From: Paragordius varius
Lineage: Eukaryota; Nematomorpha
Assembly (NCBI GenBank): GCA_964247055.1
Contig: OZ176055.1
Coordinates: forward strand, 7,192,001-7,256,000
Reading direction: 5' to 3'
DNA length: 64,000 nt
How positions within the stretch are numbered: position 1 is the stretch's first letter; each line of letters opens with the position of its first letter. Position numbers and translations under genes: made by a program. Positions 51,501 through 61,752 of the stretch are shown here, in pieces. The notes beneath the pieces are model-generated. The model worked only from the letters and a program-made list of their open reading frames with translations. It did no database searches and had not been told where the DNA came from.

Positions 51501-52398
51501 TTCTTAAGCACGAATTAAATTATGGTATTTTTAGGCATAGAAACTAGCATATAGCCATTTTATATATGACTGAGGACTTAATTTTGCAAGCAACCTATTT
51601 ACAGATAATGGTGCCAAATACAAAAAACGGCAAATCGCGATTAAATAAGCCTATTTTGGAAAAACAATAAAATAACACTTTAAATTAAATTTTAAAAAAC
51701 AATCCAAAACAAAAAAAGTCCACTACCGGATATATCCCAAATCCGAATCGTTTGGTCCAGAGATGCGGAAGCCATCAAGTCATCTGTCGGATGAAATTGA
51801 GCGCACATTACGTAATGATTATGACCAGTTACTATGCTATAAAATATTTTTTAAAGCAAAAAATTAAAATCAGTATTAAAAAATTAAGCTAGATGAACAA
51901 ACCTAATACAATTTCTAGATTGCCAATTCCATATGCGGATAGTTTGATCATCAGAGGCGCTAACGATCCAAGGATATTCATGATGGAAAAAAGTGGTTCT
52001 GATGTAATCCAAATGACCCAAAAGAGTAAACAAACATTTTTTCTGCTTAAAGTTCCATAACTATGGCAAAATTAATGGTTTAATCGTTCATAATATTTAA
52101 TAAAAAAAAAATAAATACTTTAATTTTATAATCATCACCACCAGATACAAAAATTGGTTGTTGTTGATGAAAAGCAATACCCCTCACAGGCCCTAGTTAT
52201 TTATATACAAAATAAATACCTTCATGTTCTTCGAACTTATCTATTTGAGAATTCATTCTGTAATCCCATAATTGAATTTGTCCGCTATGTAAGCTCGCCA
52301 ATATCCATGGCCTTTTATGGTGAAATGATAAGCCTTTTTATTTTTATTAAAACATTACCTTTGACTCTGGCACTTTTTGTATCAAGTTTAATTAACAT
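26184..52398 (-). CDS. COPA: Coatomer subunit alpha (alpha-COP)
   Basis: COPI coat subunit for Golgi-to-ER retrieval. 29 exons join in frame (about 1,301 aa; human 1,224). Exon ends, 5' to 3': 52398-52359, 52333-52220, 52192-52119, 52060-51903, 51836-51727, 51283-51135, 50223-50016, 49655-49545, 49196-48943, 48602-48506, 48103-47988, 47756-47611, 47380-47295, 46928-46790, 46413-46251, 45879-45733, 44954-44765, 44199-44015, 42884-42707, 42048-41930, 41293-41177, 40837-40694, 40026-39890, 29035-28846, 28319-28209, 27828-27667, 26954-26842, 26403-26322, 26249-26184. The N-terminal WD40 propeller is clear ([55 protein letters not shown]), followed by [12 protein letters not shown], the solenoid ([12 protein letters not shown]) and the C-terminal domain ([25 protein letters not shown]). 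Introns 1 and 2 are 25 and 27 bp; intron 23 is 10,854 bp and full of transposons. Intron 20 appears to use a GC donor. Confidence 0.97.
29246..29372. repeat. Foldback element in COPA intron 23
   Basis: AAGCTAGAATGAGTATAAAA and TAAAATTAGAT pair with ATCTAATTTTATTTTATATG and CATTCTAGCTT across a loop of about 40 bp. It is of the same type as the hairpin at 21.69 kb. Confidence 0.65.
29380..31935 (-). mobile_element. Degraded LINE (non-LTR retrotransposon), clade unresolved
   Basis: Read on the minus strand from 31,935: endonuclease-like pieces ([52 protein letters not shown]), then reverse transcriptase pieces ([57 protein letters not shown]), then a C-terminal [12 protein letters not shown] piece. 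Order and orientation fit an APE-type LINE. Many frameshifts and stops make it an old fossil. It lies in COPA intron 23, antisense to the plus strand and in the same orientation as COPA. Its 5' end abuts the palindrome near 31,940. Confidence 0.75.
32356..32840 (-). mobile_element. Family A MITE inserted in only one palindrome arm
   Basis: TTTTACTTCGATTAAAATTG at the left and GTTGTATCCAAGCGTTAA at the right, with family A interior (GGAAACGGTTCCAAG, GTGGTATATTTTGC). The matching place in the right arm (about 38,262-38,285) is an empty site containing TTTAAA. This places the target at TTAA and dates the insertion after the arms separated. Confidence 0.75.
33295..33550 (+). pseudogene. LINE 3'-end protein fragment in left arm
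   Basis: [18 protein letters not shown] followed by LVGMVNGKG resembles the C-terminus of RTE-type reverse transcriptase polyproteins, as in KFGYFGHIIRGNSLE...MLGKVNGKRG of the LINE at 60.2 kb. Only about 60 residues are recognisable. The mirror copy is at 36,845-37,085, so it was part of the unit before the inverted duplication. Confidence 0.55.
33867..35370 (-). pseudogene. Transposon-associated protein gene, broken (left-arm copy)
   Basis: Recognisable blocks on the minus strand are [70 protein letters not shown] and [13 protein letters not shown]. From memory these match, in order, a large uncharacterised protein family spread with transposons in arthropods and cnidarians (blocks like VPMIWREP..H..DCYFC, PPLHIKLGLMK..VKALDK, GVF.GPQI, EQGERFHQD). 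The gene looks interrupted by short introns and is inactivated. I know no settled name or biochemical function for the family. Confidence 0.55.
35325..36508 (+). pseudogene. Transposon-associated protein gene, broken (right-arm copy)
   Basis: Mirror copy of the left-arm gene, diverging from the palindrome centre. It keeps more of the middle: [65 protein letters not shown], a [14 protein letters not shown] block and [16 protein letters not shown]. These fit the same family (GLLKELG, W.LFIDSSKRSLKAVLLHNG, Y.W.VIGDFK, YLCLWDSRDT.AHY). Intron-like GT...AG gaps, one about 28 bp, lie between blocks. Inactivated. Function unknown; the WDSR..HY block could be metal-binding, but that is a guess. Confidence 0.6.
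36515..36546. repeat. (TA)n microsatellite
   Basis: About 16 uninterrupted TA units in the right arm, absent at the corresponding left-arm place (a shorter ATATATAGAT near 33,850). Confidence 0.9.
36845..37085 (-). pseudogene. LINE 3'-end protein fragment in right arm
   Basis: Mirror of the left-arm fragment: [18 protein letters not shown] and LVGMVNGKR on the minus strand. Same interpretation: a scrap of an RTE-like reverse transcriptase C-terminus. Confidence 0.5.
37137..37845 (+). other. Right-arm-specific segment with exon-like coding stretches, unrecognised
   Basis: This 700-bp block has no counterpart in the left arm. After an acceptor-like TATACTTTAG, one frame reads [20 protein letters not shown], then [20 protein letters not shown]. 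Another stretch near 37,778 reads [20 protein letters not shown] and then stops. Composition looks coding, unlike the surroundings. I do not recognise the protein. It could be captured host exons, another gene of the element deleted from the left arm, or chance. Confidence 0.35.
38935..39420. other. Relatively GC-rich island in COPA intron 23, origin unknown
   Basis: It contains strings such as ACTCGGAGGAAGAGTACC, CTACGGCCGAAGGAGGTGC and CCCCGCGAGGAGGTAAAAGT, unlike the AT-rich flanks. The longest minus-strand frame (68 codons from 39,295) matches nothing I recognise. It may be the 5' region of a retroelement, possibly of the minus-strand LINE if the palindrome split it, but no joined homology supports this. 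Confidence 0.35.
43319..43573. repeat. Foldback element in COPA intron 18
   Basis: The left arm ATTCACCCTTGAACAATTCA then AATTCATCC pairs with the right arm GTGAATTTAAATTGTTGGGG then TGAATTCGAATG, with 30-40 bp arms. The outer right sequence GTGCGAATGGTATA resembles the terminus of the PPP4C intron 3 foldback (GTGCAAATGGTATA), so the two may be related. Confidence 0.6.
44526..44712. repeat. Foldback element in COPA intron 17
   Basis: GACAAAATGTAAAAACTAAA then AGACAAATATTTTTT pairs with AAAAATATTTGTCTTTTAAA then CCGTTTTGTGTAC. Similar half-sites occur near 20,555, 40,068, 48,165 and 52,615, suggesting a dispersed hairpin family. Confidence 0.55.
50325..50612. mobile_element. hAT-type MITE in COPA intron 6
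   Basis: AAGGGTATGCAACACAAATG and TTCGCGAACCGCATT at one side, GTGGGCCGCGTGTTGGCC and ACCCCGGCTC at the other, form imperfect inverted ends like the copies at 21.3 and 25.5 kb. The interior shares TCCCAAACATAAAACTGT-type sequence with the 21.3-kb copy in inverse orientation. Confidence 0.6.
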
Positions 52399-53484
52399 TT
52401 TTGAAGGCACACGTGTGAATTATTTTACCAATTGAAAATAAACATGCGGTATTACGAATCTAGGATTACGAAAAACAACATCCTATTGTTTTTAGTATAT
52501 ATATAAAGTCAATCTTCCGTTAAAGAATTCAGTAGACACTATATTTTTTTTATAAAGTTCGAATACATTCCCTTATTTAATATTACACCCAAAAGTAGAA
52601 CATTACAAAACTTTTTTCCGTTTTGTATACACTGCGCTCAAAAAGGGGATGTTAAAAACATCCTAATAAAATCTGATAAAAAATGTATCAGGATTATCAG
52701 GACTCTGGTTTCGTTTCTTACAAATGATATATTATTAACACTTTTGTGGTAAATTATCCATTATAAAAAATGGCAAAATTTGAGCATATTTTGTTAAATA
52801 AAATTTTTTGGCAGGCAAATTCTTACAAAAATGTCACTATATATACAAATTCAAAAAATATAATTGAATATTTAAGATGTAGGCTGCGAAAATCCAAATT
52901 TGCGCCACTCTAAACTGCAGGGTTCTCTCAAACTTCATGACTTTTAAGGTAATTTGACGCCCCGTACTATTTAAAATTTAAATAAAAGGTATTTTTAGCA
53001 TTAGTTAAAACATATTCTTTCTTTAGCTTTGACACATGAAAAAAAAATTTTAAAAAAACCAAATCACTCATTTTTGTAAAATAGTTTGGAAAGTTATTTA
53101 AGTTAAAATTTAATTATCAATTATTGTTCTCATGTTCAAACAAGCTGGTTTTTTATATCATTTCTAGAGTCTAAAATTGGGACATCACCAAAACAAATTC
53201 GAAATTAGTTCACATATCAAATTTTTTCTGATAAAATGTCTGAAAGCCTTGTTAATTATTTACATTTTTTAACCATAATAGACACTTAGTGTTGCATTGA
53301 TTTAAAAAATGTAAAAAAAATGGCGTCGAAAAATTTCAGGTGAAGATTTTTACATTTTTTAAAAAAAATATATAATGCGCTTAATAGATTAAAGGTAGCA
53401 TATTAAATTCGGCTTAAACCTTGAATATTAAAAAAAATATATTAAATCGATGTATATAAAACTACCCCAAAAGGCAACGGCCTG
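52399..53484. other. Upstream region of COPA, no gene seen
   Basis: AT-rich DNA between the COPA start codon and the nested MITE block. The COPA promoter should be near its right side of the gene start (52,399 onward), but no specific motif stands out and no other feature was recognised. Confidence 0.4.
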
Positions 53485-53865
53485 TTAACACTTGGATACA
53501 ACACTTTTTTAATCCTTCGATTCAAATTGGGGTAGTTTGATACCAGTTTAAAATCAAATAATTTAAAAAGTATGGACGGAATCGAAACCATGGCAAAATT
53601 TTGCACTTATATAACATTAGTAAACCGAAATATATAAAAAAAATTTCAAAAATACTTGATATTACTTATTTTAACACTTGGATACAACACATTCATTTTA
53701 GTCCTTCGATTCAAATTGGGGTAGTTAAATACCCCAGGCCGGTTTAAAATTAAATTTTTTAAAAAATATGTAAGGAATAGATACCATGGCAAAATTTTGC
53801 ACCTATATAACATTAATAAACCGAAATATATAAAAAAATTTCGAAAATACTTAATATTGTTTATT

Positions 53866-54645
53866 TTAACACTTCGATTCAAATTGGGGTATCTAAATAC
53901 CCCAGACTAAATTAAAATTAATATTTTTAAAAAACTACTGCAGGAAACGGTCCCAATTTAAATTTATGCTTCTATCCTGATAAATATTGTATAAATATGC
54001 CAAAATATCTTGATAAAATTTTGTTTTGAAAAAAAAACTCCATCTCAAACTACTTCGACGCCATTTTTTTTTTACAAAATTTTTGCAAGATATCGTCTTT
54101 ATTTAATTTTAAGGGTAAAACTAAAGCTAATTTTTTATATAAATTACATCTAACATTGAAAGAAATAGAAAAAGCGGTTTAGTTTGTATAATTTTTCAAT
54201 TTTAAAATTTGACATATGTCACGTTGACGAAATTTTTACCTTTCGGTTTTAGCTTAAAATAAGTTATTTCAAGTATTTATGAATAATATTTTTTATAATT
54301 TCGGTTTTTTAATGTTAGATAAGTGCAAAATTTTGCCATGGTTTCGATTCCTTCTATATTTTTTGAAGAATTTAATTTTAAACAGGCCTGGGGTATTAAT
54401 GATTATATTTTTTCGATGTTTAAATTTGAATGGGTCTACCGGTTTTCATGTACCAGATCACATAGCCAGCATTTTCCATTTTTATAAATATATAGATCAG
54501 TAATACTCAAACCGTGGCCCGCGGGCCGCATGCGGCCCTAAGAGCGCTTTAAAATTGCCCTATGACCATATTGATAATTTTTAAAATACACATAAAAACA
54601 TTTGAATCGAAGGACTAAAATGAGTGTGTTGTATCCAAGTGTTAA
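53866..54645 (-). mobile_element. Family A MITE, innermost nested copy (reverse), with a captured 205-bp block
   Basis: It runs from TTAACACTTCGATTCAAATT (53,866) to GTATCCAAGTGTTAA (54,645) in the opposite orientation to the two enclosing copies. Near its right end, GGCCTGGGGTATT is followed by a foreign 205-bp block (54,395-54,599) before ATTTGAATCGAAGGAC resumes, so a few bases of the element were replaced. Confidence 0.85.
54395..54599. repeat. 205-bp direct copy of the Helitron/hAT junction at 56,056-56,260
   Basis: By eye, all 205 bases match 56,056-56,260. The block holds 104 bp of reverse Helitron 5' end (GGGTCTACCGGTTTTCATG ... ATATATAGAT) plus the first 101 bp of the hAT element (CAGTAATACTCAAACCGTGG ... 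ACACATAAAAAC). It must therefore have been copied after the hAT insertion. Confidence 0.9.
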
Positions 54646-55519
54646 GCTAAAACCGAAAGGTAAAATTTAGTCGCGTAACATATGTTCAATATTAAATTGA
54701 AAAATAATACAAAATACACCCCTTTTTCTATTTCTATCAATGTTAGATGAATTTTAATATAACATTAGCTTCAATTTTACCCTTAAAATTAAATGAAAAC
54801 GATATTTCGCAAAAAATTTGTAAAATAAAAATGGCGTCGATGTAGTTTGACATGGAACTTTTTTTCAAAACAAAATTCTATTTACATATTTTGGCACATT
54901 TATATATTTTTTTTAGGATAGAAGCAAAATTTAAATTGGGACCAATTCCTTCAGTAGTTTTTTAAAAATCCTTATTAAGATTAAGTCTGGGGTATTTAGA
55001 TACCCCAATTTGAATCGAAGTGTTAAGCTGAAACCAAGAGGTAAAAATTTGTTCAATGTAACATGTATTCAATGGTAAAATTGAAAAATAATACATAATA
55101 TACCGCTTTTTCTATTTCTATCGCTGTTAGATGTAAATTATATAAAAAATTAGCTTTAGTTTACCCTTAAAATTAAATGAAGACGATATTTCGCAAAAAT
55201 TTTGTAAAATAAAAATGGCGTCGAAGTAGTTCGACATGGAACTTTTTTTTCAAAACAAAATTTTATCAAGATATTTTGGCATATTTATATAATTTTTATT
55301 AGGATAGAAGCAAAATTTAAATTGGGACCGTTTCCTTCAGTAGTTTTCTAAAAATATTAATTTTAATTTAGTCTGGGGTATTTAGATACCCCAATTTAAA
55401 TCGAAGTGTTAAATCGCTGCAGCAGCCAAGATAATTAGTATGTTAGGAAAATGTTAATATTACTAAACACTATTACTTTTTTGCACACGAATTTTGGGAT
55501 AGTTTTGTGCCTTAATTCC

Positions 55520-56158
55520 AATAAAGGGCGAAGCTATTGTCGGGACATTTATTAATGATTATATTTTTTCGATGTTTGGATTTGAATGGGTTCACCGGTT
55601 TTCCGGAAACAGATCACAAAGTTACATGAAGAATCAGTTTTTAGCGGGTAGCACCTTACCCAGCAATCATCAAAGAAAAGGTGGACTTAAATTTTTGCCT
55701 TTTAATAGGTAATACCTGGAATCTTTATTTTTTTACGGTCTCATACCTTGGGCAAAAAATCGATAAAAAAAATATTTTTGTGGACTTTGTTTTTTGAAAA
55801 AGGTGGCATTTTTCGGGGGGAGCGGGTAAAAAGAGGGCCTAAGTTAAAAAATTGAGACGACTATGTTCGGCGCAATCGAAAATAACTAAATTAAAATCAT
55901 ATTTAAAATTGAATGGTCCAACACGTTCTCGTGAAAATTGTCTCAAAGACACGATTTTTGTAGACTTCTGTTTTCAAAAAACCCGTTTTTCACCCGGGGT
56001 GGGCCCGAACTGGGAGCCGATTTCAAAAAAGGGTGAAACTATTGTCGGGGCATTCATTAATGATTATATTTTTTCGATGTTTAAATTTGAATGGGTCTAC
56101 CGGTTTTCATGTACCAGATCACATAGCCAGCATTTTCCATTTTTATAAATATATAGAT
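55520..56158 (-). mobile_element. Helitron-like family B element(s), reverse orientation
   Basis: Read on the minus strand from 56,158: ATCTATATATTTATAAAAAT, TGGCTATGTGATCTGGTACA, the CCCCGACAATAG and GGGCCCACCCCGG strings, GGACCATTCAA, then repeat-unit sequence (GTAAGGTGCTACCCGCTAAA). A second, partial 5' module lies at 55,520-55,625. The reading frames of about 100 codons shared with the 11.4-kb copy are not conserved as protein. The hAT element at 56,159 sits exactly in its 5' end. Confidence 0.65.
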
Positions 56159-59100
56159 CAGTAATACTCAAACCGTGGCCCGCGGGCCGCATGCGGCCCT
56201 AAGAGCGCTTTAAAATTGCCCTATGACCATATTGATAATTTTTAAAATACACATAAAAACGAATTTTCCCTTATTTTAATATTAATTTATTTTCTTTAGA
56301 TTTAAATTTGGTATTTTTTTTATCCGAAATGTAGAATTTTACATTAAAATTGTTTTAAAATTTTGCCACAAGTTGTTTCTGTTTCTGTGTTCTATTTTCT
56401 TTTCTATATGGAATTTTTATTGTATTACATTTTTGTATTTAGGCAACCTTTCCCAAACTTGCATAAAATATTCTTTTCATTGCTAGCATCATTTTTTATA
56501 CTCATTCACATAAAATATTTTTCTAATCAACATCATTTCAACCTGTTTTTTATAGCACAATTTATATTCCTATTTTTTAAAAAAATTTACATAATATTTA
56601 AACATAAATTTTAAGGATGACATCTAATGCAAAAAACCGTAAATTATCCGATGCGAATCGCTTCTTTTAAAGAAAATCGGAAGAGATTTTTTTTGTCGTG
56701 TTAATAAAAATGTTGTTACCTGCCTAATATGTTAAGACAATATAATTATAAAAAATACAATCTTGAAAGACATTTTACAATCCATCATTTTCATATATTA
56801 CCGGAAAATCATTAGAAAAGACACGAAAATAATAAAAAGATTAAGAAATTATACCAAAAAAAATCTATTTTGTCCAGCCTCGTATGAAAATTTGCTATAT
56901 TTTTAAAAAAAATATGAAACCGTTTACTGATTCCCAACTAAAGAAGGTCTATTAAAAGGTTTCCCTTTTTTATTTGATGAATTCCATAATCAAGTAAAAT
57001 CGAGGCAAATCAAATTCAACTTTCTGATTCAACATGTATTCGACGCATTGATATATGTGAACATATTTAAACAAAACATTATTTGCTATCAAAAACTTTA
57101 ACTTTAGTGTTGCTATTGATTCTAGCACTGATATTAATTCAACACCTCAATGTGCCCTCCTTGTGAGATTCTGTAACGACAACATAATCAACGAGGATTA
57201 ATTAAAATTTTTACCAATAAATATATCATGATCGGCTACAGGCGCGGAGAAGAACTTGGTATGTTCACTCCCGAGATGCGCGTACCTTTTGATTTTATAG
57301 GAAATCTTGTTCACATTCGGTGATAAACGGAATTTCTCTCATTATCTTCATCAATTTATTATCATTTTTATTATCCAGAAGAAATTATATCACTCAGAAT
57401 TATAATCTCACATGAATTATTTCTACAGAACATACAACTCCAAAATTTTCATCGACAATTTCATTCCCTAAAAACCATTCTTAAACATCAGTAGACATAT
57501 CATACTGATTCTTTCTATTTATTTCTTTATCTCAATACACCACCACCAAACTAAATTCCTACATGGAAAGCCATAATTCTAAAATAAGCTCCCGTAACTT
57601 AGAAATAAATATGGTTACCTGGAATACCCGTGGTACTTCAGATAACAAATTGGATATAATAATTCGCGAAATGAAACGTTTAAACATCCATGTGTTAGGG
57701 CTGTCGGAGACTCATATGCAACATAACTCACACAAAATATACGACAATTACTCGTTTTATAACTCTGGCGGGGAACTCAAACGAAATGGATGCGGTTTCT
57801 TAATATCGAATAATCTTGCCAAACATACTGATATATATAGACCTATCTCCGATCGTATTATATCCCTACGAATCAACACCAGACCCCAGGCTATAACAAT
57901 ATATCAAATCTATGCCCCTACGAGTGTCTGGAAGACGAATGTGAAAAGTTCTATAATGAGTTACAAATGGCTCTTTGTGAAACATCCAAGAAAGACATAA
58001 CTTTCATCATCGGCGATTTTAACGCTATCATAGCTAACGATAAAACAGACAAGGTCACCGGTGGAAAAGGCCTTGGTAAAGTGAAAAAACCCCGTGGTGA
58101 AAGGCTAATTGATTTTTGCCAACAAAACAATCTCTTTATAGCGAACTCGTTTTTCAAATAACCTAAGAGACGGCTCTACACCTGGACCTCACCGTGTCGT
58201 AAACACAGGAATTAAATAGATTACATATTGGGAATGCAAAAATACAAAAGCTCATTTCAAAACATCCGGTGCTACTCGAGTGCAGACTGCAACTCAGATC
58301 ATAACCTATTAATGGCCAAGATCAAAATAAAGCTACAACTTCCTCAGCCGCAAAAAAACTTTTCCAAAACTAAATTGAACTACAAACTTATACCTGCCGA
58401 TTTTACTCTAATCCTTAACAATAAATTTGAATCTCTAAAATACGAAACATTGAACACAGATGATCTTTGGTCTACTATTCACAAAATTACCATCGAAACA
58501 GCTAAAGAATATATACCGCCTGCCACAACAAAAAACAAAAAAATCACCATATCACAACAAAGCATCGACCTAATTGAACAGAGAAGAGTAGCAAAATCCA
58601 AGGGCACTCCCCTTGAGTACAAAAATATTAATAATGAACTACAAAAAAGCATAAGATTTGACAAAGAATCTCATTATAATACAATCTGCGCTAACCTCGA
58701 GCAAGCTGCTAAATTTAATCACAACTATTTCTCTTATATTAAAGACATTCAACCGCGCAAAAAACAAATATACAAAGGTCCTATGTCTTATTCAAACGGA
58801 AAACTTCTAACCGATAAAAAAGGAGTAATTAAACTCTGGGAAGAATACATCCAAAATTTATTCTCAAAACAATCAAATATAACTGCCATGAACTCTGAAC
58901 AAACTTATGACCCTCCTATACTAAAAGAAGAAATTGAATGGGCCCTGAAGCATTCATCAACCGGCAAAGCAGAAGGATTCAATGATATCCCTACCGAGTT
59001 ACAAATGCACATTCCCATAAAATTAATTCTTTCGTTATTTCAAAAAATTTTCAATGAGGCGACATTCCCGACGGACTGGAACAAATCACTAGTGGTCTTT

Positions 59101-61752
59101 ATATTTAAAAAGGGCGATCCTAAACTATGTGAAAACTACCGTACAATAGCATTGATCAATCAAACCTCAAAAGTTTTCTTAAAAATAATACAAAACCGTC
59201 TACAAACATATGTCAAACCGGAAATATCAATGACACAGGCAGGCTTTAGAGAAAAAAGAGGATGCCGAGACATGATCTCAAACCTTAGATGGATAATGGA
59301 AAAAAACTGTGAATTCCAAAATGAGCTACACCTATGTTTCGTGGATTTTTCTAAAGCCTTTGATACCGTTCAACATGACATTCTCTGGAAGGCCCTTAAA
59401 CAAATAGGTGTTTCCGATCACTTAATCAAACTAATTAAATCCATATACTCCAACTCCTACCTATCACTTAACACCCCGCATGGCCCAACCTCTGGAGCCC
59501 AATGAACATAGGTCTGCGTCAAGGCTGCATTTTATCCCCCATGTTGTTCAACATATATTTGGAATGTATCATGAGGGATCTAAATCTGCCAGGAATAAAA
59601 GTAGGGGGTCACACTTTGACGACTCTTCACTACGCAGACGACACGGTTATCTTAGCAAATTCACAAACAAACCTCGAAAACAGTCTCCGAACTTTTATAA
59701 ATGTGTGTAAAAAATACAATCTTACATTAAACCTCAACAAAACTAAAATTTTACATATCAACTCCCCTCATTCCTATGACTCGCTTCGGATTAATGGCGA
59801 AACAATTCAAGTAGTCAACGAATACACATACCTTGGAAGCATTATCAACAACTTAAGCTCCAGTTCCCAAGAAATAAGAAGACGCATAGCTATCGCCAAA
59901 TGCGCTCTATCCTCACACTACAAGTTATGGAAATCTCATGACATAACCCTTAAAACAAAAATCCGACTAGTAAATGCATTAATCTTTCCTATCATGTTAT
60001 ACGGGTGTGAAAGCTGGACTATCAAAAGTGAAGACGAAAAAAGAATAAACGCGTTTGAAATGTTTTGCTGGAGAAAGATACTTGGTATAACATGGAAGGA
60101 CAAAATAAAGAATCTCGACATTGTAAATAAAATTAACGCACAAACAACGCTTCGGGGTAAAATAATAAAACAAAAATTCGGTTACTTTGGACACATTATT
60201 CGGGGCAATTCTTTGGAAAAGGATATTATGTTAGGAAAAGTAAATGGTAAGAGAGGAAGAGGACGCAGACGTATTCGCTGGGTAGACGAAATCTTATCAC
60301 TTTCCAAATTGTCACTGCAAAAACTATCTCAAAAAGCTCACGACAGAATCGAATGGAGGAGGTTTTCCTACAAAATCGCTAATGGTCGATAACCGACTAC
60401 AAGCTCAACAACAACAACCAATAAATAATATCACGAATGGACTATTTTCTCTAAATAATTAGCAATTTTTTCGATAATAATGGTATATCTATTAAAAAAT
60501 TGGTTTCATCTGCACAGATGGCTGTCCCTCTCTGATTGGAATAAAAGGATTTATTTTTATTTTGAAAAACAAATATAATTTGCAAAATATTTTATCCTTT
60601 CACTGCTTTATTCATCACCAAAACTTATTTTCGACTATAAAAGATGAATCACCCAATTTGGTAATTAAAACGGTTGTGGATATAGTTAACCACAACTGTG
60701 GCAGAGAATTCAACCGCCGTAGATTCTAAAACCTTCTGAGAGATTTCCACAGTGAGTTTGATGATACTCTTTTATACACTGATGTGAGATGGCTAAACCT
60801 TAGTAAAGTATTAAATAGATATTTTTTTTAAAACATGAAATATTATTTGTTAAATATAACAGAATGATCGACGAGGAAATTAACAGTGACAAATGATGGG
60901 TTTTATTATCCTACCTTTGCGACATTATTTATAAACTTATTATTTTTAATACACATCTGCAAGGGAGCAAAATAATAACCCGATTCGCTAATCAAATATA
61001 TGCTTTTGAAGAAGAATTAATAACATATAAAGAAAATTTCATTAATAAAACACTCCTATTAAAACAATTCATGAAGAAAATTAGGAATTTACCGCATAGA
61101 TTTATTCAATAATAGACAATCATTTAAATTTTTATTTAACGAGATTTATGATATATTAAAATTTGCTTAAAACTTCTTGAAAATCCATATATCCATAAAC
61201 AACTTGAGCATTTTGGTTTAGATCAGGCGCATATAATTGAAGAATTTGTATTTAAGAATGATTCCAATTTGGAGATATTCAAGGAGAATCGTAGAGAGGA
61301 AAGTTATTTAGAGTTTTGGCAATACCAAATAAATATGAAAATATAATCAAATCTGCTCAAGTTATCCTAACTGTTTTTCCCTCAACTTACAAGTAACGGC
61401 GTATTCAAAAATGAAATATATAGATACCTACAGAAATCGCTGAACCGGTGATTATATGGACGACGTATTAAGATAGGCTTGTCATGAGGCGAAACCAAAT
61501 TGTCAAAAATTATTGGTAAATATCAAAATAAATGTTGTTTTCAAAATATTTTAATTTTTTTGAACTAAATGATGCAAAACGAGTTTTTAGCTGGATTTAC
61601 ATGCGATCCGCACAAAATTCATTGTGCTGATTTAGAGTATGAATATGTGCATATGTGTCAACAGCTATGGAATATTTGCCATTATAAGGTTCATGGCCCT
61701 CGAAAAAAAATATTTTATTTGGCCCGTCAAATTTTTTTAGTGAGTACCTCTG
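56159..61752 (+). mobile_element. hAT transposon with broken ZBED-like transposase, split by a LINE
   Basis: The ends are CAGTAATACTCA...CGGGCC and GGCCCGTCAAA...GAGTACCTCTG, flanked by an identical 8-bp duplication ATATAGAT (56,151-56,158 and 61,753-61,760). Transposase traces on the plus strand are a BED zinc finger near 56,700-56,800 (NKNVVTCLICL, KKYNLERHF, HH); AIDSSTDINSTPQCALLVRF near 57,115; KLVS then TDG-like remains near 60,505; HCFIHHQNL near 60,600; DVRWLNLSKVLNR near 60,785; and SKMKYIDTYRNR near 61,415. This order matches ZBED5/SCAND3-type hAT proteins. Several frameshifts and stops are present. The LINE at 57.25-60.44 kb separates the halves; without it the element would be about 2.4 kb. 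Confidence 0.8.
57250..60440 (+). mobile_element. RTE (BovB-like) LINE, recently degraded
   Basis: An endonuclease domain (MVTWNTRGTS, VLGLSETHMQ, FIIGDFNAI, IDYILG, SDHNLL) is followed by a reverse transcriptase (VVFIFKKGDPKLCENYR, FVDFSKAFDTV, GLRQGCILSP, LHYADDTVIL) and the C-terminal YGCESWTI, FCWRKILGITW, KFGYFGHIIRG, GKRGRGRRRIRW. The 3' end is CAACAACAACAACC, as in RTE/BovB. The catalytic YADD is intact. Lesions: a frameshift near 57,925, in-frame stops at 58,159-58,161 and 58,213-58,215, and a frameshift near 59,490. So it is close to intact but not functional. The 5' boundary is uncertain (57.25-57.56 kb). Confidence 0.9.

Larger units (their letters stand above)
53671..55026 (+). 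mobile_element. Family A MITE, middle nested copy
   Basis: The left part, 53,671-53,865, starts TTAACACTTGGATACAACAC. The right part, 54,646-55,026, ends GAATCGAAGTGTTAA. It is inserted in the internal TTAA of the outer copy and is itself broken at the same internal TTAA by the inner copy. Confidence 0.85.
53485..55412 (+). mobile_element. Family A MITE, outermost of three nested copies
   Basis: Its left part (TTAACACTTGGATACAACAC onward) runs 53,485-53,670 and its right part 55,027-55,412, ending AATCGAAGTGTTAA. The interruption falls at an internal TTAA (family consensus ACTTATTTTAAGCTAAAACC), and the flanks at 53,671 and 55,026 are the TTAA duplication of the next copy. Noncoding. Confidence 0.85.
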
